Made by a program: the position numbers and the translations under genes. DNA of 64,000 nt from Sphingomonas sp. Leaf230 (GTDB lineage: Bacteria; Pseudomonadota; Alphaproteobacteria; Sphingomonadales; Sphingomonadaceae), in the NCBI RefSeq assembly GCF_001421745.1, contig NZ_LMKW01000009.1, positions 62,001 through 126,000 of the forward strand. The letters run 5' to 3'. This document shows positions 35,801 through 44,708 of the stretch, piece by piece; the stretch's first letter is position 1, and each line of letters opens with the position of its first letter. Under the pieces are notes generated by a model. The model saw only the letters and a program-made list of their open reading frames with translations, was not told the origin of the DNA and did not search any database.

Positions 35801-36611
35801 CTCCCGCATCGGCAAAAATCTTCGCCCGGGCAGGGCGTCCGTGAAATCGCGGAACAGTACGTTCGCTTTCGGCGATTGCGATGAGGTGCGCCAGAAGTCT
35901 CTGTCCATCTTCGTGATGCTCTTCTTTAAGTGCTAACCGCATAGATTTCAAAAGCATGCCGGTTGGCACGTCGGTGCCAACTCGATCACTTCCGGGTAAC
36001 CGATCGCGACGGAGCAGGGAGTTTGTAGGTGCTAAGGTGAAGCGCGGCACCCAAAAGGCGAATATGTCGGTAAAGGAAAGAGCGACATGATAACCAGTTC
36101 CCATAAGATTAGCTATGGCGCGAATGTTCGCGCGCTGGCCGTGAGTTGGAACTGATGCGCCTGCTTCCGCTCTCTGAATAAGCCAGTCGTATGCGAGAGA
36201 TTGCTGCTCTGGCGAGGCGGCTTTAGCCGCCTGCAGGTCACGAATCAATGATGCACGATAGGCGGTATTGTCGAGGTTGGGCTCGCTGCCAAAGTCTACG
36301 ACTGCTGGTAGAAAATGCGGAATATGAACCTTTATATTATCACGACCGTAAGACTCTAAAAATCTGGGATACCATCGACTGATTATATTACTATAGGCCT
36401 TGCCTACGGTTTTCGTAGTCTGACCCATCTCTATAGCGATCTTACCAAAATGCGGCCGCTTTCCCCACCTCGGCATAGGCTTTCTTGCATCGGCGGTATC
36501 AAGAAGCCATCGGTACAGGGGTTCTAGTTCCGCCAGTGCGTTGGTGGCTTCGGATTCTATTTCCGCCCTTAGGATTGCGTCTTGTTCACTTTTCAAGGCA
36601 GCTTGGTTCAT
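32826..36611 (-). CDS. very large tyrosine-recombinase-like protein with internal HTH
   Basis: 1,261 aa from the ATG at 36611, chosen for GAGGAGG 8 nt upstream (an in-frame start at 36689 has none). The C-terminal part has tyrosine recombinase features: LTALRQKNMRQMTVD (Arg I), PHAFRDIRATDIL (HxxR) and, before the end, AHYGVIRTE as the candidate nucleophile Tyr; the box II His position reads Gln. A lambda/XRE-like HTH lies mid-protein (VANIVAGTNLSEGQVNHWIR). The rest is helical and unassigned. Ordinary integrases are 300-600 aa, so this is two to four times longer. GC is lower than the core. It is probably the mobility protein of a second, nested element. Confidence 0.7.
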   Translation of the reverse strand: MNQAALKSEQDAILRAEIESEATNALAELEPLYRWLLDTADARKPMPRWGKRPHFGKIAIEMGQTTKTVGKAYSNIISRWYPRFLESYGRDNIKVHIPHFLPAVVDFGSEPNLDNTAYRASLIRDLQAAKAASPEQQSLAYDWLIQRAEAGASVPTHGQRANIRAIANLMGTGYHVALSFTDIFAFWVPRFTLAPTNSLLRRDRLPGSDRVGTDVPTGMLLKSMRLALKEEHHEDGQRLLAHLIAIAESERTVPRFHGRPARAKIFADAGVAQSHAPFVIQGIYDEWISFFSLSDHYATRSSDGTFHERRVIAEDVRRYVQRLREADMTPLKRDSRDTSAISFRSVNQELLLTGRAVASGEPRRILVAYRDECAKHYSTDGLGDTYTGRPAVEKRERDERRKSLIAYCKKEIDAGRPLPGRPSRPTMLDHAELDRRFNQPGPNLTDDSYFRLQLGRLKPRFAAYDAVAVPQTYGQLITEVLSSRIRNQTEGTKSVLTSRYKTAIESYAGQLGKDVVSQVGDDFSQDTFDKTILAITQNGGVAKTFEKDIRAVRSFLDDRRANMSRHADFASLLSEAVRYSRRSVANIVAGTNLSEGQVNHWIRRNNEPSRSQVEDISKLEDSLKLSRGTLTGKIGDVSFSRSQSPIKLPERVRSFLPDDYMKRDPQEVKAMVKWIDENLVHQNTDFARTMSEFQRRTHAKRKTNLAAAEEDDRNYEAVPGFLDEDDEILSEGEQEDLASGSDSIVARKLVTTALEYHLEHQTAGLGTNVVLELRELITHMTDFVPTNDMLRRPNSHWKHQTTAPMRLAVLARFLRWQVMSEDEGGLGRDPEALTLGDLLHPPLLFAYLDWKVRRHENVEREGRRRGVRFTGSEVDILRTVRALLDPEYGFVTQSKSIANSIQADLRPLAEGAFVGLDGHVFDASENSDADKQEQSGIRIRADEDIIPRSLTSMTDREFQDRCERVSRVYGAAAQQLDTVAEAGRDPAEAIEGLLESTHPMATLLRQLALASHRTPPSSVDIRLHHLHIRDLLLCRLFALTALRQKNMRQMTVDGPSPKLRQEKNKGGAQRGLKTEETQWVIEIHHSEFKNSRNALLFGRRRKRQPYRKFLPDTQGLYKLMDYYLTVSRPYFLARRTTKGKPSLELFLTSTGKPLDGSETWRAVNRFTARHLAYNPFRGEGVPKVMPFGPHAFRDIRATDILLHPRTSNPYLEAALALQTSPGMVQAHYGVIRTERRTAQDDITFLASEKQAWAGIPEPEYA

Positions 36612-36897
36612 TCCGTTCCTCCTCTTGGTAGCGCTGGGCGCGACCATTTTCCCCTTCCTGATCCGGGGTCTATCAGCACATTGGACCATTAGTTGCTCAT
36701 ACGAGGATTCTTCGGAATCCAGCTCAAGACTAGATGCGAAACCTCGCCAACAGATTACCGCCGCCTAAACTGTATCCGCTGACGCGGCGACAATCTTTGA
36801 CGTTGTGTAGTTCCGCATCGAAGAAGGTGGACGGATCGCATGACGAAGCGCCAATCGGCGTCCTAATCCTTGCAGGTTCAGCCTTGGTCGTTGCGAT
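36612..36897. other. intergenic about 290 bp
   Basis: Promoter region of the giant recombinase gene (GAGGAGG ribosome binding site at its right-hand start). No gene seen. Confidence 0.35.
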
Positions 36898-37140
36898 CTA
36901 TATAAGTATCGGACGCCGCTCGATGTGCACTAAATCATTCGTCTCATGTGGATCGCATGGTAACGAGATCGAAGCGTTGAGGCGAAGGTTCGCTGCTACC
37001 GCAGCGATGGTTATCGCAGACCCGTCTGGCATCTGTGCGGCGCCACATGAACTGGCGACGGCGGTAGCGCCGTCGACTGTACGATGAATGCTTTCGAACA
37101 CGCGGCCGGGATCGGTGAAGACGACGTAGCACACCCTCAT
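36898..37140 (-). CDS. small hypothetical protein coupled to the integrase
   Basis: 80 aa from MRVCYVVFTDPGRVFESIHR. Its ATG overlaps the integrase stop (ATGA at 37140-37137), a strong sign of a real, translationally coupled gene. It has a beta-alpha look, with no HTH clear enough to call it an excisionase. Function unknown. It lies where a directionality factor or accessory protein of the integrase might be. Confidence 0.55.
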   Translation of the reverse strand: MRVCYVVFTDPGRVFESIHRTVDGATAVASSCGAAQMPDGSAITIAAVAANLRLNASISLPCDPHETNDLVHIERRPILI

Positions 37141-38906
37141 GACCTGCGGCTCACGGACTTGTTCCAATCGACCGTCGCGAACGCCGCCCGGACGGCGGTC
37201 CAGTCGACCATCTCGAAGGTGACACGGTCGAGTTCGCGTTTTAGGGTCTTCAAACTCGCACCTATCCCGTACTTGTCGCCTGCGGTTATGCCGGCATGAC
37301 CCATGATCTGTTCCACGATGTACTTTTCGATCGGCACGTCACGCGCGAGATCCTTGAAGTTGTGTCTCAGCGAGTGGAAGGCGATACGCGGATCCTTGGA
37401 CACCACCTTGTCAATCAAACGGTTCCCGACCCTCGAGGCCGCTTGGCACAGTTTGTTGAATTTGTTCGGACGCAAGTCAGGAAAGAGCCTAGTTTGCCCA
37501 TCGCTCTTGAGAGCCTCGACGTAGTTTTCGAAGCCCAAAGCAAGGACGAGATTGTGGATGGGAATCATTCGCCTTGAGGTTTCGTTCTTGACCACGGCAT
37601 CGATGCCTAGGTCCAGATACAGGACCCCGCCGTCCCGCTTCACGTTCGCGATTTCCGTCTGACCGATCTCCTCGATTCGCGCACCATTCGTCAGTCCCAG
37701 AAGGAACAGCCAGGCGAGCGTCAGATCGCCTACTGAGTCCCGTCGCTCCGACCATTCCTTCGGCCGTAGAAAGAGGTCGCTTGCGAACAACTGCGTGAGT
37801 TCGTCATCGAGGAAGGGGCGACGGCCACCCGTGTTCTTCGAGTAGCCTTCGATGCGGATACCGGTACCCGAGTTCGCCTCGATCCACCGATTGTAGAAGG
37901 CGTGCGTGAGCAACGCCTGGAGATGTCCGACGCGTCGCTTCACCGAGGCGGGCGCGACCTTTGGCCCTCTCAGTTCGCGGCACGCGGCCATGCGCGCGTT
38001 GAATGTCAGAGCGCGGTACGCCAGCGGCATGGCCTTCGGCAGCGAGGCGACGGCGTCTCTGAAATTGTAGAGGTGGTCGCCGCTGATCTGAGCGACGGGC
38101 ATGTCCCCGGCGAAGTCTATGAAGTCCTCAACGGTCGTTCCGGTCTCGTGGGCACCTTGCTGCCCGGGCGCTGGCGTCTTGTTGCGCCACTCGGTAAGCA
38201 ACTCTCCGAGGAGCATGTTGGGGCGCAGTCGGGTTTCCGTGGGTCGGAAAGGGGAGGCTATCAAACTGCGGAGGTCGGCTTGTTCCCGCTCGATCGCAAC
38301 GGTTACCGCCTCGGTCAGCGACCAGTCGTTGTCCGAACTGCGCACGATGTCGCCGAAGCCGCTGCCCTCGCTTCGGAAGTCGCCGTGTATCCATGCGATC
38401 ATATGCTCCGCCATGAACAGGACCTCGTTGCGAGGTCTGGTTCTGACGACGCGCAGCCACACGTCTCCCGGCAGGTGCGAGGGATCCATGGCGGCGAACC
38501 CGGCAGGCGAGGGATCGTTGAACAGTGAAACCCTGGCGCCTCCCAGCTTGGATGCGGCGGCTTCTTCGGCCCAGTAGACGTTGGACAGCGCGGGGAAGCG
38601 GTCCAGCCGGCTGCCGCGGTGTAGGGCGGACGCGCGTGTGAGGGCGGCCTCGGCCTGAGTCGCGGTAAGCTTCTTGCCCGCCGACCGCTCCGCTATCGCC
38701 GTACGGGCCGCGGAGAATCGCGCCTCCAGTTCTGCGTTCGCAGCCGTGAACACGCGGCGGGCCTCGCCGGGGTCCTTGGTCTCGAGCGACTTCTTCCAGA
38801 GTTGCCGCCCGCCGAACTCGTCGCGGAGCGGTTTGGGGATCTGCCTACGCAGATAGTACGTACCAGTATCAGGATGCCGCCAGGGCTCCGCCATCGCCAC
38901 CATCAT
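37137..38906 (-). CDS. tyrosine-type site-specific integrase of the tRNA-Glu island
   Basis: 589 aa. The N-terminus MAEPWRHPDTGTYYLRRQIP and PLRDEFGGRQLWKKSLETKD is the short arm-binding domain common to proteobacterial island integrases. The catalytic domain shows NGARIEEIGQ (Arg), HSLRHNFKDLARD (HxxR), QIMGHAG (His) and DKYGIG (Tyr). The gene starts 82 bp from the 3' end of tRNA-Glu and points away from it, the standard arrangement for an element integrated in that tRNA. The start could also be the ATG four codons in, at 38894. Confidence 0.9.
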   Translation of the reverse strand: MMVAMAEPWRHPDTGTYYLRRQIPKPLRDEFGGRQLWKKSLETKDPGEARRVFTAANAELEARFSAARTAIAERSAGKKLTATQAEAALTRASALHRGSRLDRFPALSNVYWAEEAAASKLGGARVSLFNDPSPAGFAAMDPSHLPGDVWLRVVRTRPRNEVLFMAEHMIAWIHGDFRSEGSGFGDIVRSSDNDWSLTEAVTVAIEREQADLRSLIASPFRPTETRLRPNMLLGELLTEWRNKTPAPGQQGAHETGTTVEDFIDFAGDMPVAQISGDHLYNFRDAVASLPKAMPLAYRALTFNARMAACRELRGPKVAPASVKRRVGHLQALLTHAFYNRWIEANSGTGIRIEGYSKNTGGRRPFLDDELTQLFASDLFLRPKEWSERRDSVGDLTLAWLFLLGLTNGARIEEIGQTEIANVKRDGGVLYLDLGIDAVVKNETSRRMIPIHNLVLALGFENYVEALKSDGQTRLFPDLRPNKFNKLCQAASRVGNRLIDKVVSKDPRIAFHSLRHNFKDLARDVPIEKYIVEQIMGHAGITAGDKYGIGASLKTLKRELDRVTFEMVDWTAVRAAFATVDWNKSVSRRS

Positions 38907-38987
38907 TCGTCCCGCTGTACCCGCTGGCTGTACCAGGCGAAGGTGAAACCAACGTAAATGCTGGATTTCTGCGGAATGCTACGAAGA

Positions 38988-39062
38988 TGGTGACCCCTAC
39001 GAGAATCGAACTCGTGCTTACGCCGTGAGAGGGCGTCGTCCTAACCGCTAGACGAAGGGGCC
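38988..39062 (-). tRNA. tRNA-Glu(CTC)
   Basis: Complete cloverleaf on the minus strand. The acceptor GGCCCCT pairs with AGGGGTC (one G-U), the D-loop is normal, and the anticodon stem ACGCC/GGCGT carries loop CTCTCAC, anticodon CTC. The T arm is ACGAG-TTCGATT-CTCGT, and CCA is encoded (38990-38988). The integrase next to its 3' end marks it as the island attachment site. The gene itself is intact, so the integration restored its 3' end. Confidence 0.93.
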
Positions 39063-39146
39063 GTTAGCAGAAGCGGGCGTCTACGGAATGGGGTGGCAGG
39101 CGTCAAGACGGTTGCCGAACATTCTTGGACGCCCGCGGCATTTTCT

Positions 39147-40520
39147 TCAGGCAGCGACCTTCTTGCGCTCGGCCATTTCCTCGTTGAGCATTTCGGCCAG
39201 CAGGAAGGCGAGCTCAAGGCTTTGGCTAGCGTTGAGGCGCGGGTCGCAGTGGGTGTGGTAGCGATCCGCAAGCGACTGCTCGGTCACGTCGACCGCGCCG
39301 CCGGTGCACTCGGTCACGTTCTGGCCGGTCATCTCGGCGTGGATACCGCCGGCGTGCGTGCCTTCCGCGCGGTGGACCGCGAAGAAGCCGCGGACTTCGG
39401 CGAGGATGCGGTCGAACGGCCGCGTCTTGTAGCCGTTTGCGGCCTTGACGACGTTACCGTGCATCGGGTCGCAGCTCCACACCACCGGATGGCCCTCGCG
39501 CGTGACGGCACGGACCAGTCGGGGCAGGTTCGCCTCGATCTTGTCATAGCCATAGCGCGTGATCAGCGTCATCCGGCCGGGGATGCGACCGGGGTTGAGC
39601 GTGTCGAGCATCCGCAGCAGCGCGTCGGGCTCCAGGCTAGGCCCGCACTTGATGCCGATCGGGTTGCCGATGCCGCGGAGGTATTCGACGTGGCTCGACC
39701 CCTCGAAGCGCGTGCGATCGCCGATCCACAGGAAATGCGCGCTGGTGTCGTACCAGTCGCCGGTCAGCGAATCCTGCCGCGTCAGCGCCTGCTCGTACTG
39801 GAGCAGAAGCGCCTCGTGGCTGGTGTAGAAATGCGTCTGCGCGAGCTGCGGCACGGTCTCTGGATCGATCCCGCACGCGGCCATGAACTCGAGCGCTTCG
39901 CCGATCCGGTCCGCGGTTTCGGCGTATTTCTTCGACCAGGGGCTGCGGCCCATGAAGTCGTGCGTCCAGCGATGGACCTGGTGCAGGTTCGCATAGCCGC
40001 CCTGTGCGAACGCGCGCAGCAGGTTGAGCGTTGCCGCCGACTGCGAATAGGCGCGGATCATCCGCTGCGGATCGGGCGCGCGCGATTCAGCGGTGAAGGC
40101 GATGTCGTTGACGTTGTCGCCGCGGTACGACGGCAACTCGATGCCGCCGATCGTCTCGGTATCGGTCGAGCGTGGCTTGGCGAACTGGCCGGCCATGCGA
40201 CCGAGCTTCACGACCGGGAGCTTCGAGGCGAACGTCAGGACGACGGCCATCTGAAGAATGACGCGAAACGTGTCGCGGATGTTGTTCGCGCTGTGCTCGG
40301 CAAAGGACTCGGCGCAGTCGCCGCCCTGGAGCAGGAACGCCTTGCCGGCGGCGACTTCGGCGAGCGACGCGGTCAGGTTACGGGCTTCACCGGCGAAGAC
40401 GAGCGGCGGGAACGTGGCCAGCTGGTCGGTCGCGGCGGTCAGCGCTGCGGCGTCGGGATAGGTGGGAAGCTGTCGTGCTTCGTGACGCGTCCAGCTGTCG
40501 GGGGCCCAGTTCGCGGCCAT
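39147..40520 (-). CDS. aroG: class II 3-deoxy-D-arabino-heptulosonate 7-phosphate (DAHP) synthase
   Basis: 457 aa, the usual length for plant/microbial class II DAHP synthases. It condenses phosphoenolpyruvate and erythrose 4-phosphate, the first step of the shikimate pathway. Marks: [41 protein letters not shown]-type region [26 protein letters not shown] and [18 protein letters not shown]. First core gene to the right of the island. Confidence 0.95.
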   Translation of the reverse strand: MAANWAPDSWTRHEARQLPTYPDAAALTAATDQLATFPPLVFAGEARNLTASLAEVAAGKAFLLQGGDCAESFAEHSANNIRDTFRVILQMAVVLTFASKLPVVKLGRMAGQFAKPRSTDTETIGGIELPSYRGDNVNDIAFTAESRAPDPQRMIRAYSQSAATLNLLRAFAQGGYANLHQVHRWTHDFMGRSPWSKKYAETADRIGEALEFMAACGIDPETVPQLAQTHFYTSHEALLLQYEQALTRQDSLTGDWYDTSAHFLWIGDRTRFEGSSHVEYLRGIGNPIGIKCGPSLEPDALLRMLDTLNPGRIPGRMTLITRYGYDKIEANLPRLVRAVTREGHPVVWSCDPMHGNVVKAANGYKTRPFDRILAEVRGFFAVHRAEGTHAGGIHAEMTGQNVTECTGGAVDVTEQSLADRYHTHCDPRLNASQSLELAFLLAEMLNEEMAERKKVAA

Positions 40521-40676
40521 ATCATGTCGTCCGATTGGTGAATTGTGACGATGGCAATGCGCGAAAACGCCTTTTTGCGCAACGAAGTAAAGCTTGGCCG
40601 GCAGCGGCGAAATGCTGCGCAGGTCGGTTCAACCGGATGTGGGCGCTAAATCCATTCATCCTGGATTAAAAAATAT

Positions 40677-40889
40677 ATGGCGTCTTCGCTGTCCAATCGG
40701 CATGGTCCCCGCATGGACATGCCAATGCGTATCATCATCGCGCTTTCGATTATCGGCGGGGGCATCTTGGTCGGCGTACCGATTCTGATCATGTACTCAC
40801 GACGTCGTCGCGCCGACAAACTTCGTCGCCGGGGGATCAAGAGCTACAATCGCAGCCCCCGCCCGGCCACGACCCAGACCGGTCAGTAA
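40677..40889 (+). CDS. small single-pass membrane protein
   Basis: 70 aa, or about 55 from the ATG in PMRIIIALS. One hydrophobic helix (IIIALSIIGGGILVGVPILI) is followed by a strongly basic tail (SRRRRADKLRRRG). Its stop overlaps the convergent dehydrogenase gene by 7 bp. Unknown function; it looks like the small inner-membrane proteins common in sphingomonads. Confidence 0.55.
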   Translation: MASSLSNRHGPRMDMPMRIIIALSIIGGGILVGVPILIMYSRRRRADKLRRRGIKSYNRSPRPATTQTGQ

Positions 40890-41821
40890 CCCGCGTCGAG
40901 ATCGGCGACGTTCTTCATCGGGCGACCGGCGATGAATGCCGCGAGGTTGTCGAGGAACAGGGTCGCCCCGCGAGCGAACATCGTTGTCTGGCTACGGCCC
41001 GACAGGTGCATCGTGACGATCGCGTTAGGCGTCGACCAAAGCGGATGATCCGCGGGCAGGGGCTCCGGGCTGGTCGGGTCGAGCACGGCGCCGGCAATCG
41101 TCCCGTCGGTCAGTGCCGCGATCAGCGCATCGTCGTCGATCATGTCGCCGCGAGCGATGTTGATCAGCCAGGCGGACGGCTTCATCCGGTGCAACTCTTT
41201 GCGGCCAATCATCGCGTGCGTCGCGCCGGTCGAGGGCGCGGCGAGGATCACCCAGTCGAACGCGTCGAGCCGATCGCGCCAAGCGTCGGGGGTGATCGTG
41301 CCATCGCGGCCGGTGCGCGTTACGCCGGTGACCTCGACCCCGAACGCGGTGAATCGGTCGCCGATCATCTTGCCGATCGTGCCGTAGCCAATGACAAGTG
41401 CCTTGGTTCCGGCGAGTTCGATCTTGCCGGGCGCGTCCTTCAACCACTCATGACGGTCCTGCGCGCGGACGACGGTATCGAAGCGCTTAGCGGCGACGAG
41501 CACCGCCATCACCGCATATTCAGCGACCGCGACGGCGTTGATGCCGGCACCATTGGTCAGCGTGACGCCGTTTTCCCGCAAAGTGTCGAGCGGGAACGCG
41601 TCGAGCCCGGCATAGATCGTCGAGACCCATTTGAGGTTCGGCCCGGCATGGCGGATCGCGTCGGCCACGAGTTCGGTCGGCTGCATGTCCACCCAGGCGA
41701 TATCCGCGTCTGCGATCATCGCGTTGGCCTCGTCCGGCTTGGCGAACCATGCGACGTCTAGGTCCCCAGGCAGATGCGGTTCGAGGAGCGGGCGGGCGGC
41801 GGCGGGAAGGACGGCTTTCAT
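40883..41821 (-). CDS. D-2-hydroxyacid dehydrogenase, NAD(P)-binding
   Basis: 312 aa. The nucleotide-binding motif is VIGYGTIGKMIG (GxGxxG). Catalytic residues are Arg in INIARGDMID, Glu near PTSPEPLP and His in VTMHLSG. The family includes glyoxylate/hydroxypyruvate and 2-ketoacid reductases. The substrate cannot be told. No operon partner: the next gene leftward (40677-40889) converges on it. Confidence 0.88.
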   Translation of the reverse strand: MKAVLPAAARPLLEPHLPGDLDVAWFAKPDEANAMIADADIAWVDMQPTELVADAIRHAGPNLKWVSTIYAGLDAFPLDTLRENGVTLTNGAGINAVAVAEYAVMAVLVAAKRFDTVVRAQDRHEWLKDAPGKIELAGTKALVIGYGTIGKMIGDRFTAFGVEVTGVTRTGRDGTITPDAWRDRLDAFDWVILAAPSTGATHAMIGRKELHRMKPSAWLINIARGDMIDDDALIAALTDGTIAGAVLDPTSPEPLPADHPLWSTPNAIVTMHLSGRSQTTMFARGATLFLDNLAAFIAGRPMKNVADLDAGY

Positions 41822-41983
41822 GATGCGAACATCGGCGTGCGGCGGGGCATGTCAAGTCAACCCGCTTTCGTCATACCGGACCTGTTCCGGCATTCACGGT
41901 GCCGCTCTTTCGAACACCTGCGATCTGTTAAGCGGCGAACCCCAGAACCAGTCTGCCCTTATCCTCTGGGACCAGGTAGCGTG

Positions 41984-42035
41984 TTTCCCCGCGAAGGCGG
42001 GGACCCAGGCTGGGCTCCCGCCTTCGCGGGAGAAC
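41984..42035. repeat. interspersed palindromic repeat, copy 1
   Basis: Perfect 14-bp arms CCCGCGAAGGCGGG (41988-42001) and CCCGCCTTCGCGGG (42017-42030) around a 15-base centre containing CCCAGGCTGGG. A second copy with identical arms and the same spacing is at 62194-62236. It is a REP-like hairpin between the hydroxyacid dehydrogenase and cysS. The rest of that 349-bp gap holds no gene. Confidence 0.8.
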
Positions 42036-42170
42036 AAGAACGGACAGACTATTATTCGAACGCGGCCGCATCCTTTCTTCGGGGCAATAGCCGTCGAACA
42101 AGCCTTGGGTGAACAAGTAATGCGGACATTGCTCTGGCGCACGGTGAAGCGGGCGCTTCAAGAAACGTGG

Positions 42171-43601
42171 TTAGAGCGCGATCTTCCAGTCCCAACCTAA
42201 CGAATCGCCATCCATCACCTCGACCCCTGCGGCAGCCAGCTCGTCGCGGATCGCGTCCGATCGCCCGAAATCCCTCGCAGCGCGTGCATCGCGGCGATCC
42301 GCCAGCCGTGCGGCGATCGCATCCTCGTCGATCGTCGCCGTGATCGGCCGGATCCGCAGGTCCTCGCGGCTGATCGTCGCCAGGTCCAGCCCCAGTACCG
42401 CGTCGAAATCGTCCAGCGCAGCGACACGGTCCGCGGGCGCGACCCGCTTGTCCGCAAGCAGTTCGTCGAGAATCGGCAGCGCGCGCGGCGTGGCGAGATC
42501 GTCCGAGACCGCCTCCTCCAGCCGGTCGGTATAGGCATGTGCGCTACCCGACGGGCCGCCGGGCTCGCGAGCGCGCAACGTCTCGACCGCTTGCACCATG
42601 CGCTTCAGGCGGATCGCCGCCGCGGCCAGATTCTCCCAGGAGAATTCCAGCTCGCTGCGATAATGCGCCTGGAGGCACATCAGCCGGTAGGCGAGGGGGT
42701 GGAAGCCGCGGTCGACGATCGTCTGCATCGTCGTGAACTGGCCGGTCGACTTCGACATCTTGCCCGCGCGCTCGACCAGGAAATTGTTGTGCATCCAGAC
42801 GCTCGCGCCGGTATCCGCGCAATCGCAATGCGCCTGGTTCTGCGCGATCTCGTTGGGGTGGTGGATCTCGCGGTGGTCGATCCCGCCGGTGTGGATGTCG
42901 AAATGCGCGCCGAGATAATGCTTGCTCATCACCGAGCATTCGAGATGCCAGCCAGGCGCCCCGCGACCCCAGGGCGAATCCCATTCCATCTGGCGGTTCT
43001 CGCCCGGCGTCGACGTGCGCCAGATCGCGAAGTCCTGCGGATTACGCTTGCCGGCGACCGGTTCGATCCGGCTTTCGATATCGTCGGTCGTGGCCCGCGC
43101 CAGACGTCCATAGTCAGGGACGGTCGCCACATCAAAGTACAGCCCACTGTCAAGCAAGTAGCAATGCTTCGGCGCGATCTGTTCGGCGAACGCGATCATC
43201 TCGGCGATGTGATCGGTCGCGACCGCCCAGCGCGCCGGCGGCACGATGTTGAGGCGCGCGACGTCGCGTTTGAACACGTCGGTATAATAGGCCGCGATCT
43301 CCCAGATCGAGCGTCCTTGTGCGGCGGCGGCCTTCTCCATCTTGTCGTCGCCGACATCGGCGTCGGACGTCAGGTGCCCGACATCGGTGATGTTGATGAT
43401 GTGGGTCGTCGGCCACCCCTTCCACCGCAGCACGCGACCCAGCGTATCCGCGAACAGGAACGCGCGCATGTTGCCGATATGCTGGTAATTATAGACGGTC
43501 GGCCCGCAGGTGTAGAGCCCGACATCGGTCGGGTCGATCGGCTGAAAGGTCTCGAGCTGGCGCGAGAGGCTGTTGTACAGTGTCAGGGGGATGCGGGTCA
43601 T
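42171..43601 (-). CDS. cysS: cysteinyl-tRNA synthetase
   Basis: 476 aa, normal length. Zinc/HIGH region YTCGPTVYNYQHIGNMRAFL, ECSVMSKHYLG, HTGGIDHREIHHPNEIAQ and the KMSKS loop (AGKMSKSTGQF) are all present. Class Ia synthetase charging tRNA-Cys. Confidence 0.96.
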   Translation of the reverse strand: MTRIPLTLYNSLSRQLETFQPIDPTDVGLYTCGPTVYNYQHIGNMRAFLFADTLGRVLRWKGWPTTHIINITDVGHLTSDADVGDDKMEKAAAAQGRSIWEIAAYYTDVFKRDVARLNIVPPARWAVATDHIAEMIAFAEQIAPKHCYLLDSGLYFDVATVPDYGRLARATTDDIESRIEPVAGKRNPQDFAIWRTSTPGENRQMEWDSPWGRGAPGWHLECSVMSKHYLGAHFDIHTGGIDHREIHHPNEIAQNQAHCDCADTGASVWMHNNFLVERAGKMSKSTGQFTTMQTIVDRGFHPLAYRLMCLQAHYRSELEFSWENLAAAAIRLKRMVQAVETLRAREPGGPSGSAHAYTDRLEEAVSDDLATPRALPILDELLADKRVAPADRVAALDDFDAVLGLDLATISREDLRIRPITATIDEDAIAARLADRRDARAARDFGRSDAIRDELAAAGVEVMDGDSLGWDWKIAL

Positions 43602-43778
43602 GGGCTGCTCTTAGCGCTGCATGCGCCCTCCCGCAAAGGCGCTGACATGCCGGGCAGACCCGCCGGAATACGTGGTTTGGCTTGAAACGACGGCGCTCCG
43701 CTGATAGGGGCCCCAGTTCATGCGGCGCGGACCTGTTCGCGACGGCAAAAATCTATTCGTCCGGAGCTTATCGGGTTT

Positions 43779-43985
43779 ATGCAGATCATCGTACGCGACA
43801 ACAACGTCGACCAGGCCCTTCGCGCGCTTAAGAAGAAGCTGCAGCGCGAGGGCGTGTATCGCGAGATGAAGCTGCGCCGGCATTACGAGAAGCCGTCCGA
43901 GAAGCGCGCACGTGAGCGTGCAGCAGCGATCCGTCGCTCGCGCAAGCTCGACCGTAAGCGCGCAGAGCGCGACGGCGCACGCTAA
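43779..43985 (+). CDS. rpsU: 30S ribosomal protein S21
   Basis: 68 aa, starting [20 protein letters not shown], very basic, typical alphaproteobacterial bS21. A perfect hairpin terminator follows at 44029-44050. Confidence 0.95.
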   Translation: MQIIVRDNNVDQALRALKKKLQREGVYREMKLRRHYEKPSEKRARERAAAIRRSRKLDRKRAERDGAR

Positions 43986-44028
43986 GATTTTGTCGGCCGT
44001 ACCCGGCGAGCGGGTGGGTCGATAGTTC

Positions 44029-44050
44029 GGGGTGCCGTGATCGGCACCCC
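44029..44050 (+). terminator. hairpin after rpsU
   Basis: GGGGTGCCG-TGAT-CGGCACCCC, perfect 9-bp stem with 4-nt loop, 43 bp after the rpsU stop. The following T-run is weak (AATTGCTTTCC), so termination may be partial. Confidence 0.6.
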
Positions 44051-44111
44051 AATTGCTTTCCAACGGCACGCGCGGCGCTCCGGCGTGACCAGATGACCGG
44101 GGCCTGATCCG

Positions 44112-44708
44112 ATGTCGACCGTCACCGCAGTGCCGCTGCAGCCAACCAAGCGCAGCTACCTCGTCTATCTCTGGGTCGGTATCGCGCTCGCGCTGATCGC
44201 CGCAGTCGCGCTGGCGCGTCAGGGTGATGATCCCCTGGCCCGCAATGCGCGCGCGCGGGGCGTGGTCGTTACCGCATCCGGCCTGCAGTACAAGGTGATC
44301 GCGCCCGGCAAGCCCGGTGCGGCCAAGCCAACCGACGCCGACGTCGCGCTGGTGAATTATGAGGGCAAGCTGCTCAACGGCACGACCTTCGACAAGTCGC
44401 AGCAGCCGACGCCGATGCCCGTCACCGGCGTGGTCCCCGGTTTCTCCGAGGCGCTGAAGCTGATGCCGAAGGGGTCGAAGTACCGCTTCTGGATGAAGCC
44501 GGCGCTTGGCTATGGCGACAAGGCTAACGGTCCGATCCCGGCGAATTCGACGCTGGTGTTCGACGTCGAGTTGCTCGACTTCCTGCCACAGAGCGTGGTC
44601 CAGCAGATGCAGGCACAGGCCCAGATGGGTCGCGGCGCTCCCGGTGGTATGCCAGGCGGTGCGCCGGGCGGCATGCCCGGTGGCGCGCAGACGCCGCCGT
44701 CTCAGTAA
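44112..44708 (+). CDS. FKBP-type peptidyl-prolyl cis-trans isomerase, membrane-anchored
   Basis: 198 aa. An uncleaved signal anchor near the N-terminus (YLVYLWVGIALALIAAVALA) puts the FKBP domain in the periplasm. Domain marks: VTASGLQYKVI, VNYEGKLLNGTTFDKS, VVPGFSEALKLMPKGSKYRF, AYG-type LGYGDKANGPIPANSTLVFD and VELLDF. The tail is a Gly/Met/Pro repeat (APGGMPGG repeated), as in other sphingomonad FKBPs. Role: folding of exported proteins. Confidence 0.92.
   Translation: MSTVTAVPLQPTKRSYLVYLWVGIALALIAAVALARQGDDPLARNARARGVVVTASGLQYKVIAPGKPGAAKPTDADVALVNYEGKLLNGTTFDKSQQPTPMPVTGVVPGFSEALKLMPKGSKYRFWMKPALGYGDKANGPIPANSTLVFDVELLDFLPQSVVQQMQAQAQMGRGAPGGMPGGAPGGMPGGAQTPPSQ

Noticed and set aside
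1..39000. search for a second copy of the tRNA-Glu 3' end as attachment repeat
   Set aside because: Only a short look-alike (ATCGAACTAGTG near 31013) was seen by eye; too short to be an att site.
39093..40541. 482-codon open frame opposite the DAHP synthase
   Set aside because: Antisense shadow of a clearly identified gene; low-complexity Arg/Val/Ala product.
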